A stretch of 64,000 bases of DNA. Source: Pseudobacteriovorax antillogorgiicola (GTDB lineage Bacteria > Bdellovibrionota_B > Oligoflexia > Oligoflexales > CAIYRB01). The DNA lies in NCBI GenBank assembly GCA_945862295.1, contig CAMAXT010000003.1, positions 1-64,000 on the forward strand, given 5' to 3'. The translations under genes and the position numbers were made by a program. The notes under the pieces were generated by a model. It saw only the letters and a list, made by a program, of their open reading frames with translations. It did no database searches and had not been told where the DNA came from. Of the stretch, positions 18,065 to 26,850 are shown piece by piece. The stretch's first letter is position 1, and the number at the start of each line of letters is the position of its first letter.

Positions 18065-19502
18065 AGGTGAGTAACCTAACGAGTTCACTTCGAGTTGGAC
18101 GGTTTGGGACATGTTTCATAATGGTAACTGCCAACTGATCTGGAGTCACGCCCAATCGGCCTGCAAAAAGATTGAGCGTCGCACCGCGTCTACTAAATGC
18201 TTCCTGCACCAGGCGGTCCGCGACTTCAGGTTCGAGGGCTAAGTCTTTATCGAAAGACGTCAGCTTTGTAGTGCTTTCAAGAGACGAATCAAGGACAGCG
18301 CTGACCGCTAAAACGCCGTCGCCTAATTTTTCAGTTCCCACTGTTGTACTGCGGTAAGTAGCCACACCCGAACGTAAGGTAGCTCGCGAGGTATCGCCTG
18401 TCACAGCACTAGTTGATTCGCTAACACGGGTAGACGACGCCGCTGATGGTTTGGTTGAATTTTCATAGGAAAATCTCGCTGACGCCACAGTCGCATCAGT
18501 TGTCGATTTCGCAGTCACTTTGCTCGAGTGACGAGCTACATCGGAAGACGGCTTAGTCGAATAGTCATAGGAAGCCATCACACTGGCATTTGTCGCATTA
18601 CTGGATGACTCAGTCACGGTTGTCGAGAGGTTTGTTGTCGCACCGCTTGCGGCAGTCGTACCGTTAGTCGTCGGCTTGGCAGTGTTATTCCATGTGCTTT
18701 TACTTACGTCCGAAGTTGCATTTGCAGTCGCCATTGAGATATCGCCCGTTTTATCTGAGACTCTCGTTGTTAATTCACTAGCAGCCGTTGATGTATTTTT
18801 TGTTGGCGCAGTCGAGTATTTATGGGTGCCTTTGGTAGCATCAAAACTTACTTCGGTTGTAAAGTCAGTGGTATTAACCGAAGCCTTTGTCGCGACAGTT
18901 GAAACATCAGAGGTCGCATTACTGGCTTTCGTCGAGAACTCCTCAATCGGTTTAGTCGAGTTTTGATAGGTAAATGTTACGGTCGCCCCAGTGACATCAG
19001 ACACAGCGCCCGTAGTTGCACCGGTCGACTTAAGCGATGATTCAGTAAGTCTAGACGAGCCGTTCGAAGCTTTTGTCGTACCTTCAGAGGTTGCTTCAGA
19101 CACATCAGAAGAAAATTCGCTCGTCGGTTTTGATGAATTTTTATAGGTGGCAACAGTCGCATTTGACGTAAGATCGGATGTCGCATTAGATGCTTTCGAA
19201 GAATTCCGACTCGCATTTGTTGAAACATCAGAAGACGCGTCCGATGCTTTAGTCGAAAATTCTGCAGTCTGCTTGGTTGATTGGTCATAAGTGACGCGGC
19301 TCGTTGCCTGGCTGCCGTCGGTAGTCATTTCTGAAGTATTTGTTGTAGCGTTTGCGACAGGCTTAGTCGATTTTCTGTAAGTGTTATCAGTAGTCGAAAC
19401 GAACGAGTTACCGGTTATTGTAAAAGGTCCTGAGTAAGCTGTATGGCTCGTGAGAAGCATGACGACGGAAGTTGCGATCAGTGTGTTTCTTATAGTCTGC
19501 AT
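18039..19502 (-). CDS. secreted Ser/Thr/Ala-rich repeat protein
   Basis: A 487-residue exported protein (signal peptide to about residue 24). Residues 40-390 are low-complexity Ser/Thr/Ala/Asn repeats. Nine units are marked by an aromatic plus NSTKP-like box at Tyr42, Tyr72, Tyr120, Tyr179, Tyr229, Trp271, Tyr312, Tyr346 and Tyr383, spaced 30-59 residues, with helical ATSDVST-type filler between. The last 85 residues are ordinary globular sequence with two Arg-rich helices. I do not recognise the family. The composition suggests an extended, possibly glycosylated surface or periplasmic stalk. It is the first gene of the pair with the DUF4105 protein. Confidence 0.65.
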   Translation of the reverse strand: MQTIRNTLIATSVVMLLTSHTAYSGPFTITGNSFVSTTDNTYRKSTKPVANATTNTSEMTTDGSQATSRVTYDQSTKQTAEFSTKASDASSDVSTNASRNSSKASNATSDLTSNATVATYKNSSKPTSEFSSDVSEATSEGTTKASNGSSRLTESSLKSTGATTGAVSDVTGATVTFTYQNSTKPIEEFSTKASNATSDVSTVATKASVNTTDFTTEVSFDATKGTHKYSTAPTKNTSTAASELTTRVSDKTGDISMATANATSDVSKSTWNNTAKPTTNGTTAASGATTNLSTTVTESSSNATNASVMASYDYSTKPSSDVARHSSKVTAKSTTDATVASARFSYENSTKPSAASSTRVSESTSAVTGDTSRATLRSGVATYRSTTVGTEKLGDGVLAVSAVLDSSLESTTKLTSFDKDLALEPEVADRLVQEAFSRRGATLNLFAGRLGVTPDQLAVTIMKHVPNRPTRSELVRLLTYVVPNLNS

Positions 19503-19628
19503 GTGTCGGTCCTTTTAATAAGTCTACCTATACAGATACAAGCAAAGTGCCAAAGGGAATACCTGCGATAATAGGCAGTTGCCTGCCCGAACACTTCAAA
19601 TAGGTGTGTTCAAGAGGACGCAGTGTTA

Positions 19629-19659
19629 CAAAAAAACCCGCTTTGAAACAAAGCGGGTT
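19629..19659 (-). terminator. intrinsic terminator after LRR lipoprotein gene
   Basis: A perfect 11-bp stem (AACCCGCTTTG / CAAAGCGGGTT) with a three-base loop at 19635-19659. On the minus strand it is followed by a T run, ending transcription of the gene whose stop is at 19683. Confidence 0.9.
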
Positions 19660-19682
19660 GTCATTAAAAAATTTAAAATAGA

Positions 19683-20555
19683 TCAAGGGGTTTTTAAGCA
19701 GAATGCCTTAACAGCTTCGTTCGTCCCGGCTTTTGTTGGACAATTCGCTTCGGTTCTATTTGCCGGAATTGCAATCGGATTGCCGTCAAGGAAGAGATCC
19801 TTAATCGTTTTTGAACCCGCTAAAGGCGAGATGTCGCTAATCTTACCGTTTGATAAATCCAACCAACGGAGTGAGCCAAGGCTCGCGATACTTGCTGGAA
19901 TGTTGGCAATGCTGTGGCCTCTGATTTCCAAACCACGCAGATTGTTCAAACCAGAAAAAGGTTCCAAACGAGAAATGCGACTATTACCCGGAATTTCAAG
20001 CCAATCTGAATTCGTTAAAACTTCGGCAGCAGCACTGCAAGTTGTTTTCTCAGATATCTTGATAAGCTCCTTAATGACATAAAAAATCGACCCTTCAACT
20101 TCTGAGTCGTTACAGTAACTCAAAAATCCTGTCGAAAAATCTGCCACAACGACTTGCGGTACAGACACACATTTGGATTCGTCGTAAAATTTTCCCGCCG
20201 CCTCACACTCGACCTTAGCTTTGATCGAGCAAACTTCTCCGTGCCAGATGAGTTGAGAAAAACTGACACATGAGTCTTCAGGTAATTTAGAATAGTGGCT
20301 GCAAGTGCCAGCGAACCAATAGGCTTCTTTTACCCTTTCGCATTGAATTTCGGTCAGGCTACCGTCATCCAAAAGAAAACTGTCTTTCTGACATTTACCG
20401 TCGACCCAAGAAAAACCATCGGTTTCTTCGCAGAATTGTTCAGCGGTCTTATCAGAACGAACGTCTTCGTCTTCACCCCAGCCATCGCGAAATCCGCAGC
20501 TTGTTAGAAAAGGCAGAACGCTAAGTAATAGAGACAGTGAAAAGGTGAATCGCAA
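19683..20555 (-). CDS. leucine-rich-repeat lipoprotein
   Basis: A 290-residue lipoprotein: lipobox LTSC with Cys20, then a Cys-rich region (residues 40-130, about ten cysteines), then four leucine-rich repeats (about residues 185-265, for example LRGLEIRGHSIANIPASIAS and LRWLDLSNGKISDISPLAGS). The LRR face suggests protein binding at the outer membrane or cell surface. No enzyme motifs are visible. The gene is monocistronic with its own terminator. Confidence 0.8.
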   Translation of the reverse strand: MRFTFSLSLLLSVLPFLTSCGFRDGWGEDEDVRSDKTAEQFCEETDGFSWVDGKCQKDSFLLDDGSLTEIQCERVKEAYWFAGTCSHYSKLPEDSCVSFSQLIWHGEVCSIKAKVECEAAGKFYDESKCVSVPQVVVADFSTGFLSYCNDSEVEGSIFYVIKELIKISEKTTCSAAAEVLTNSDWLEIPGNSRISRLEPFSGLNNLRGLEIRGHSIANIPASIASLGSLRWLDLSNGKISDISPLAGSKTIKDLFLDGNPIAIPANRTEANCPTKAGTNEAVKAFCLKTP

Positions 20556-20727
20556 GGTCCACTCCTGTGATCAAATTGTTACCTTAGTCGGCACCGGTTT
20601 CACTGCTTATAGTCTGAGCAGGCGTCCGGAGCAACCTCCAGTTTAGATCAAAAGGCGACCAGAGCCAAAAGCTTTGGATAGACTTATGATTTCATAATCT
20701 TAAGGACCTTAAACGCGGCAAGGCTTG

Positions 20728-22521
20728 TCAAAATGCTAGAAAGCTTTCGGCCTTTAAATCCAGTTCATCAGCTAATAGGACTGGAACGCAAAAGTAATTG
20801 ACACTAATCGCCGGATTGTAACCGTCGGTCCTCGGATGCGGAAAAATTTTACGCGTGCGACTCGTGAACTGCTTCATAACCCGGTACCCGGCAATGGTCG
20901 CACACTTGCCCCAACTGTAGCGACCATCGGGGGCATCACCCCTATCGATGGCTGGACGCAACCCTTGCCCGGAAAGCTCATGCACATAGCGAAAGCCGGC
21001 ATGATAGGTGTTCCAACCAGTAGCTAAGAGGTCGGCATCCGAAAGGCCGGACTCTTCTGTAAATATCAAAACAATTCCTGCCTGAGCGTATTGGCGAAAA
21101 ACTTCGATCATAGCCTCATTGGTTTGACTTCTAACTTCATGAAAACCGTTGCCGACCATCATCACAGAATGTTTGACGTCAACACCAGCGCTTCGCACGC
21201 CTTCAATCGCCAGTTGTGGTTTGCCAATATCAGCATTGCGAATAAATTTCATGTTCGCTGGTAAGGCACCTGCCTTTTGTTGCTCGATCGCTGCATTGAT
21301 CGCGGCATCTTCCAAATCCGCGCCAAAATACTGAAGATTACTTTGTGATTTATTGAACCTCTGCCTCGTCGCTTCTCCTTGGCCCACCGCGTGCTCAATA
21401 AAAACAGCATATTTAAAGTTAGTTTCCTTACAAAAAAGATCGAGACTTTGATTTGCTAACTCGAAGGTTTTTCGGTTTGCGTCTTGACTAGCGGCAACGT
21501 TCTTTCCACGTTCAACCCAAACATCAGAGCTCTCGCCTTGAATCAGTTGGGAGAGCTTTGCCATGTAGGGATGATAGGCGTGAATTATTCCAAATGGCCC
21601 AGGACCTTTTGCGAAGACGCGGTCACCAAGTCTAGTCACGCAATCATTAGAATCAATGTACGCACTAGCCCGTAAAATAGCCTTCACAGGAGGCGGAAGA
21701 TCCACGACGACATCGCCAATTTTTTTACCAATGGCAAGGTCATCGGTTTGGTTATTGTAACGCAATCCAAGAACCACCGGCAAAACTTGGAAGCCCATAT
21801 CTATATCTGTAATCGTCGGCAACCATCCGGACTTCTCACTCTGACGTGGAACCGTCTGCAAATGCCGCTGAACAGCAATCCGGGAGTCTTGGTCCGGGAT
21901 TTTTTTTCCAAGAACATCAGCAAACGCATGGGTAACATCTGCAGGCAGATCTTTTGATACACTAGCGAAGTTTTTTACGATAAAAAGACCAGTTTCTGGC
22001 CGTGCCTCAACCATTTTTTCAGTAGTCACCGCCAGAATTCCGCGCGCCACCAAAAGTGACAGGTCATTATTAAAAAGGCGGTCATCAGCTTTAAGCAGCG
22101 TCTGCAATTTAGAAGCGGTCACACTTCCACCTGCAAGTACATCTAAAGCACCTTGGTTTTTCCAAACCGAAAGGACCCATTTTAGAGTCCAACAATCTGG
22201 AACGCTGGTAATCGCTGCAGTATAGATCACTGTCTCTATGACCCTGATCGATCCAACGATATCCTGCAGTTCCTCAGGCTGAAATACATCGAAGCTTAGC
22301 TGTGACCTAAAGGCACTGAGCCAATCGAGTAAAGTATTGCCGTCCGTAAACAAATGCGGCACATGTTTTTGAAAGTGTTCGAAAGCTTCTTCCGAAATAT
22401 AGGGAAATCCAGCGGAGGTTTTACCTGTCTTACCAGCTAGTACCAACGTCATCTCTTCTAGATGCTCAGGTAATAGCGTTAGGGCACATTTCAGGATCTT
22501 TTGCTCGATCTTTTTATTCAT
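20728..22521 (-). CDS. methyltransferase-like protein with helical N-terminal domain
   Basis: 597 residues with no signal peptide. Residues 1-350 are mostly helical and unrecognised. Residues about 370-545 look like a class I SAM-dependent methyltransferase fold: a motif-I-like strand and loop FIEHAVGQGEATRQRF, then FGADLEDAAI (acidic motif-II position), FIRNADI, and VMMVGNGFHEV with a later strand IVLIFTEESGL. The motif-I loop is atypical (HAVGQGEA rather than DxGxGxG). The substrate is unknown, and another Rossmann-like fold remains possible. The gene stands alone. Confidence 0.5.
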   Translation of the reverse strand: MNKKIEQKILKCALTLLPEHLEEMTLVLAGKTGKTSAGFPYISEEAFEHFQKHVPHLFTDGNTLLDWLSAFRSQLSFDVFQPEELQDIVGSIRVIETVIYTAAITSVPDCWTLKWVLSVWKNQGALDVLAGGSVTASKLQTLLKADDRLFNNDLSLLVARGILAVTTEKMVEARPETGLFIVKNFASVSKDLPADVTHAFADVLGKKIPDQDSRIAVQRHLQTVPRQSEKSGWLPTITDIDMGFQVLPVVLGLRYNNQTDDLAIGKKIGDVVVDLPPPVKAILRASAYIDSNDCVTRLGDRVFAKGPGPFGIIHAYHPYMAKLSQLIQGESSDVWVERGKNVAASQDANRKTFELANQSLDLFCKETNFKYAVFIEHAVGQGEATRQRFNKSQSNLQYFGADLEDAAINAAIEQQKAGALPANMKFIRNADIGKPQLAIEGVRSAGVDVKHSVMMVGNGFHEVRSQTNEAMIEVFRQYAQAGIVLIFTEESGLSDADLLATGWNTYHAGFRYVHELSGQGLRPAIDRGDAPDGRYSWGKCATIAGYRVMKQFTSRTRKIFPHPRTDGYNPAISVNYFCVPVLLADELDLKAESFLAF

Positions 22522-22708
22522 TGGTTCGTCTCGGTCAAAGCGTGCGTAAAGAAAGTCCCAGAAAACAAAGTCTTCTTGGATTTATACTTGTTAAGCTTTC
22601 GGAGGGGAATCTTAATACTCAACAAATATTTGCTTAGCTCACTTTAAATGCTGCTTTTCCAGTCAGTTGGATTATTTACAATAGCAGCCAACAATACGGT
22701 CAGTCTTA

Positions 22709-23152
22709 TCAGCATCGCGGCTTTGACCTGGCTGATACTGGACCTTTTAGCTCCATAGCACCGATGCGTTTTTGTCCTGAGATGCCAAATGAGTATTCGG
22801 TGGATTGACGAGCAGTTGCTCCGAGCTCCAAGTCAGCGAAGCCGCGGTAGTCGATACTGAAAAATGCGTAGCGCCTGCCAGGAGGAGCTTTGAGGGACAT
22901 ATTGATCACGCAGTTTTTCTGAACCACCGGATTTGGAGATTCAGATGAGTCTACGATGTAGGAATCAAAAAGAAGAGTGAGTGCGCGGTTGTCAGGTGAA
23001 ATGTTAGCGGCTACAGATCCGACATGGCACCCGCTTCCATTCGCTGAAAATGTCGCTAAAGTCACACTACCGACCGATGGAAACTCTTCAGCGCTAAGCG
23101 CTGTACCGGCCAAAACAGATGTTAGTAGTGCCAACATGAATAAATGTTTCAT
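22709..23152 (-). CDS. DUF4360 family secreted protein, short form
   Basis: A 147-residue exported protein with signal peptide ending ALSA. It shows DUF4360 hallmarks: GSGCHVGSVAANIS, a central KNCVINMSLKAPPGRRYAF and DYRGFADLELGA. Full-length members usually run to about 200 residues with a further Cys-containing strand region. Here the frame stops after SKPRC, so the protein is either a short variant or truncated. The function of the family is unknown. Confidence 0.7.
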   Translation of the reverse strand: MKHLFMLALLTSVLAGTALSAEEFPSVGSVTLATFSANGSGCHVGSVAANISPDNRALTLLFDSYIVDSSESPNPVVQKNCVINMSLKAPPGRRYAFFSIDYRGFADLELGATARQSTEYSFGISGQKRIGAMELKGPVSARSKPRC

Positions 23153-23434
23153 ACTATCTCCGGTTGTTTTTTTGATGCCCTAGGATCCCGCTAAAATCAC
23201 TAAGAGCAACGTATGTGCCGGCTGTCCGGCCGTCATGACGCCCACCGGAATTACTAGCTTTTTGCAGGCAATGTCCTCAGACAGCTACGCTCAGGTGGTA
23301 TCTTTTTGCTACCAAAACTTTTAATCCACTCGCAGAAATTCGCCAAAACCGCCTGAGAAATGGGCCAAAATGCTTGACGGAAATGCCTATGCTTCCTAAG
23401 ATCTCGCTAGATCCACAATAAAAAGGAGCCACCC

Positions 23435-24433
23435 ATGGGAATCACTAAGATATTCGGCATTCTGCTCGCGTGTTTTTCAGTCCAATCAGCGTCAGCCGCA
23501 GCTGCTGAGCTATACGAGTACCGGATGGAAAGCATTGCAAGCCGGTCTAACCAGGCTCAATGTGAAGCTTTTGTCCAAGATACGGCCCAGCGCTTCGCAG
23601 TTCGATCAGGTATCACGCCATTCGCTCATGGCTGTCGTTCGGACACAATCGATTCTGGTTCACTTGAAGGTGTCATCAGTTATTTCGCTGAAGAACGAAT
23701 CCAGTTTCTATCCTCTAAAGACCGCAGAGCTAGCGTTGATAGCGAAGGTGGCTTTGGGTCTGAACAGGCTTGCCAAGCAGCATTACCTGCACGCACCGCA
23801 CAGTTTAAAACCATCTACGGAGTTGAGCCTTTAGCTAGTTGGTGCTTCCGCCTCTATTCCATGTCTTCAATTCACGTCGCAAGGGTCGAAGCCGTTGGAA
23901 CCTCCGACATTAAATCAGTGATCGTTGGTTTTGACTTCTACGGTAGGTTTACCGTCCCGGCTCAAACCGTTCTAGCGACTATCAGAAATGCCGCTGAACA
24001 AAAATTCCCGGGCCATGTAGTCGATGCCAGTTTCGAAGGGAAGCTAGCTTACGCTCGCGCCACAGTTCGTTACTACAGCCCAATTCGCTATTTCATCGAT
24101 AACATGGACGAGATGAAATTCGCGACAACCGAAGCATGTGAAGAAGCTGCCCAAGACGTTATGACTATGTTTCAAGACTTAGCTGATAGGCCTGTTACAA
24201 CGTTCTGTACAGTTGACGGCCTAGCAGGCATCAGGGTCAATCTCATTTCATTTACAAAGCTCATTGGCGCCACCGATCTTTATACCCACTATCAAGCTCC
24301 ATCGTCTTTTCCAACAAGAGAGCAATGCCGTCAAAGTGCAACTCAAGTTGCGAACGATAACGATAAGGTCTTAGGGACCATTTGCACAGATGCTGTGCCG
24401 TCGGTGAAGCATGTTTTACTCAAGAAGGGGTAG
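23435..24433 (+). CDS. secreted Cys-containing protein of unknown family
   Basis: A 332-residue exported protein (signal peptide to about residue 22) with AAGGAG-like AAAAGGAG upstream of the ATG. It contains about four loosely repeated units ending in a Cys pair, such as QAQCEAFVQDTAQRF...GCRSD, EQACQAALPARTAQF...WCFR, EACEEAAQDVMTMF...TFCTVD and EQCRQSATQVA...TICTD. That implies a repeated fold with one disulphide per unit. I do not recognise the family. Confidence 0.65.
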   Translation: MGITKIFGILLACFSVQSASAAAAELYEYRMESIASRSNQAQCEAFVQDTAQRFAVRSGITPFAHGCRSDTIDSGSLEGVISYFAEERIQFLSSKDRRASVDSEGGFGSEQACQAALPARTAQFKTIYGVEPLASWCFRLYSMSSIHVARVEAVGTSDIKSVIVGFDFYGRFTVPAQTVLATIRNAAEQKFPGHVVDASFEGKLAYARATVRYYSPIRYFIDNMDEMKFATTEACEEAAQDVMTMFQDLADRPVTTFCTVDGLAGIRVNLISFTKLIGATDLYTHYQAPSSFPTREQCRQSATQVANDNDKVLGTICTDAVPSVKHVLLKKG

Positions 24434-25150
24434 ATTCTGATTTCTGAATTTCTTTTTTCAGTGATCTGACGTCACTAAAACGACTCTAGCTCCCGCGGGT
24501 TCGCTCATAAAATTTATGGTACTGTCGCTCAGGGCCACCGCATCTAAATGCCCGTGGACTTTGACTTCGCCATTGCCGTTGGCGTGATCTTGATCCTTGG
24601 CGGACCCGTAGCCTTTTGCTCATTTTTTCATGCGGAACCTGGACAGCAGGTCTAGGAGGCGCAGCGCATGACATGCATCGACGATTGCACCCGATTCTAG
24701 AGCGCTGCGCCGTGCAATTGCAAAATGCTTGGCGGTGTCACCTTTGTCTCCGGACTAAGTGTTACCTATGTATCAGGACTGAACACTGAACAGTCCATGG
24801 CAATATCTCTCGGCGATGATCACGATCACGCCTAAGGCTAGGCCAAGGTCAAAGGCTAAGACAACGACTTGTCATGTCGCCTCAAGCACATCCAAATTTT
24901 ATAATCTCGTGGACGCACCCCTGGCAAGACGGGGGAACAAAAGCATCAAACTAAAACGTAGGTGCGTCAGCTTTGACATCGAGTACCTTGAAAAAATAAT
25001 GAGGGGCGCAGGCCTTGGGACTCTAAAAATTTATATGCGGTGTCCCTGTACTGTTGCTTCAGCTTAAAATGAAACGCAACGAGGGCGAGTCTAGTGTTCT
25101 TTTGGGATACACACTGACTTCGCCCTCAGCTTCTTTCGCCGCAACGACTC
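24434..25150. other. 717-bp stretch without a convincing gene; possible decayed gene
   Basis: No intact gene is credible here. On the minus strand, between about 24880 and 24470, one frame is open except for three stops. It reads as protein-like segments separated by TGA, TAG and TGA (for example GDKGDTAKHFAIARR and, after the last stop, KDQDHANGNGEVKVHGHLD). A 35-codon plus-strand frame at 24548-24655 would encode a single hydrophobic helix but lacks a ribosome site. Either the region is a decayed gene or these are chance frames. The hairpin at 25081-25127 is listed separately. Confidence 0.35.
25081..25127 (-). terminator. long hairpin downstream of the 25151-25369 gene
   Basis: Sixteen base pairs in three blocks: GAGGGCGA/TCGCCCTC, GTC/GAC and AGTGT/ACACT around an 11-base loop. 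It lies 24 bases beyond the stop of the minus-strand gene. The following T tract is weak and interrupted, so terminator function is probable but not certain. Confidence 0.6.
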
Positions 25151-25369
25151 TTAAAAATTTTTATCGACCATTACAGCTCTAAAGACAGCGTCTTGGTTAT
25201 CAAAGACCCATTTCATTGGACTGTCGTTGTTCAATCCTTTAGTACGACAAAACTCATAGGCCTCAGGATACGTGCGTTTGGTGTAGGGAGCCGTTCCTCG
25301 CACGCTGCCCGTGAAACATTCTCTGATTTTTGGATTATTGATTGGGAATTCGCAGTAATATTTTTGCAT
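25151..25369 (-). CDS. small Cys-containing hypothetical protein
   Basis: A 72-residue protein without signal peptide or known motif; three cysteines (positions 6, 19 and 42). It starts nine bases after the stop of the preceding gene and ends before a hairpin at 25081-25127, so it is probably the last gene of that operon. It may be a fragment of a larger Cys-rich secreted protein. Confidence 0.45.
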   Translation of the reverse strand: MQKYYCEFPINNPKIRECFTGSVRGTAPYTKRTYPEAYEFCRTKGLNNDSPMKWVFDNQDAVFRAVMVDKNF

Positions 25370-25378
25370 GGTAGGAGT

Positions 25379-26113
25379 CTACTTAGCAGCGGCACCCGCA
25401 GCTTCACACCCGTCTCTTGTTGATTGGTCTTGATTAAACCTTGCTCTCGCAACTTTTGCAGCGGCTGTAACATCAGCTAGCGTTACTGCACGAGGGTTGC
25501 CGCTGTTATTTCCACTATTTCCTCCACCGGTAACACCACCGCCAGTGCCTCCCCCACCTGTTTGACCGCCGCCACCTGTACCAGGACGGCGTTTTTTGTC
25601 CGCGTCCATGCGAGCGAGGAGTGCTTCAAGGCGACGATTGATATCATCCAAACTGTCAGTCTGGCGCGCAGTGTTATCCACTGGAGTTGACGCGTTGATG
25701 AAGCAACCTGCTGAACTAGTGTCGTTATGTACAGACTCAATACAGGTCACACGCTTGAATGTTCGGGCATCGTAGCGTGCGTTACAAAGTAAGCGTGGGG
25801 ATGTTTTTACAGCCGCCACTTGGCATCTCACACCAGAAAGTTCTTGTTCAATTTGGCGAATACATCCTGGACGCATATCGGGGCCAAATAGATCTGGACT
25901 TTTTACCCACAAGCACCAACGGCCACTATCAAGCGCAAGACCTTCGGTACTTGCATCGGTAGATGGAACTGAAGCGATTTGTAGCAATTCACCTTTGCGA
26001 TCGTCAGCAGAGGACTTTAGAGAAAATCGTATCTGCTCTCTCTCACCCTTTGCTGGAACAAATAAATCTTTAAGGTCATCACCGAAATAGAACTCAAAGA
26101 CGCCATTCAGCAA
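25379..26113 (-). CDS. Cys-rich protein with Gly-rich linker, probably the 3' part of a frameshifted lipoprotein gene
   Basis: 244 residues beginning at a TTG immediately after an in-frame stop. Cysteines at several positions suggest an extracytoplasmic protein, yet it has no signal peptide. Residues about 180-205 are a flexible Gly/Thr/Asn linker, preceded by a short charged helix (SLDDINRRLEALLARMDADK). Its first residues overlap the end of the lipoprotein frame 26094-26378 by 20 bases. The two join naturally as one beta-rich domain, so a single ancestral gene broken by a frameshift near 26100 is likely. The family is unknown. Confidence 0.5.
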   Translation of the reverse strand: MLNGVFEFYFGDDLKDLFVPAKGEREQIRFSLKSSADDRKGELLQIASVPSTDASTEGLALDSGRWCLWVKSPDLFGPDMRPGCIRQIEQELSGVRCQVAAVKTSPRLLCNARYDARTFKRVTCIESVHNDTSSAGCFINASTPVDNTARQTDSLDDINRRLEALLARMDADKKRRPGTGGGGQTGGGGTGGGVTGGGNSGNNSGNPRAVTLADVTAAAKVARARFNQDQSTRDGCEAAGAAAK

Positions 26114-26378
26114 AAGTCATTGCGACGCGGTTGCTTGAACTATCGTATTTATATGGAGAATAAAAACCTGCCTCGCCATCCGGTCCACTGAACGCCAAGT
26201 TTTTGCCGTCAACAAACACCAAACTGTTTCCGAATTGATCCGCGTAGGTCAAGCCAATGAGACTGTCCCCAGAGGTTGCTAAATCCATACCGGCACTTAG
26301 GGTATCGCTGCCGTTCTGTTTCGTCCTACAGGCGATCGTAAACATCAGAGCGGTTACTATTAAGAAATTAAAGCGCAT
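26094..26378 (-). CDS. lipoprotein, probably the 5' part of a frameshifted gene
   Basis: 94 residues from ATG 26378, with lipoprotein signal MRFNFLIVTALMFTIAC (Cys17). The mature part has a beta-strand pattern ending MTFAEWRL at 26094, where the frame stops and the next frame continues with LNGVFEFYFGDDLKDLF. ATG 26378 is preceded by GGAGA-like sequence (TCTCC on the plus strand). The family is unknown. Confidence 0.55.
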   Translation of the reverse strand: MRFNFLIVTALMFTIACRTKQNGSDTLSAGMDLATSGDSLIGLTYADQFGNSLVFVDGKNLAFSGPDGEAGFYSPYKYDSSSNRVAMTFAEWRL

Positions 26379-26417
26379 ATTATCTCCAGAACAAAAGAAA
26401 GAGCCTTGGATCAGCAT

Positions 26418-26850
26418 GGATGGCTTCAGCGTGATAAAGATTGGTAATACCTATTATCTCGCTGGGATTGGCGCGCGGTCAATTAAGGTGAAACATAAGC
26501 CTATCGTCTAAATCGAGGGTGTTATGTCGAACAGCTGACAAACTGCTCACATTTGCACGAGAGACTTTCTCTATAAAATTTGGTGGGTTATAGAATTTCC
26601 GCCGCGATCAGTCACATTCTACTAACCCGCTGAATAAATTATCAAATCCGTTCATGCCCAGAATACGTACAAGGTCTTTTTTCCATTCTCCTCGAAAATT
26701 TTACAAAAAACTTACATTTAAAAGCCTGCTCATATATAGACATTTCGATCATCTAAAGCGACAATGCCAAGCGCTCAGCGTTTGGAGTTTTGAAAAAGCA
26801 GGCTCTCAGAAGCTGAGAGACCTAAACGCGGTCACTTCGTAATAATCAGG
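26418..26850. other. 433-bp intergenic region upstream of the lipid operon, with two hairpins
   Basis: No gene is credible. Two inverted repeats are visible: GGGTTA-TAGAA / TTCTA-C-TAACCC at 26585-26628 (11 bp, 21-base loop) and CTCTCAG-AAG-CTGAGAG at 26803-26819 (perfect, three-base loop), the latter 32 bases before the first lipid-operon start. The second could act on the leader or be an operator for a dimeric regulator. Confidence 0.45.

Noticed and set aside
24816-25067. Plus-strand 83-codon frame
   Set aside because: Lys/Arg-rich composition and no Shine-Dalgarno; no support.
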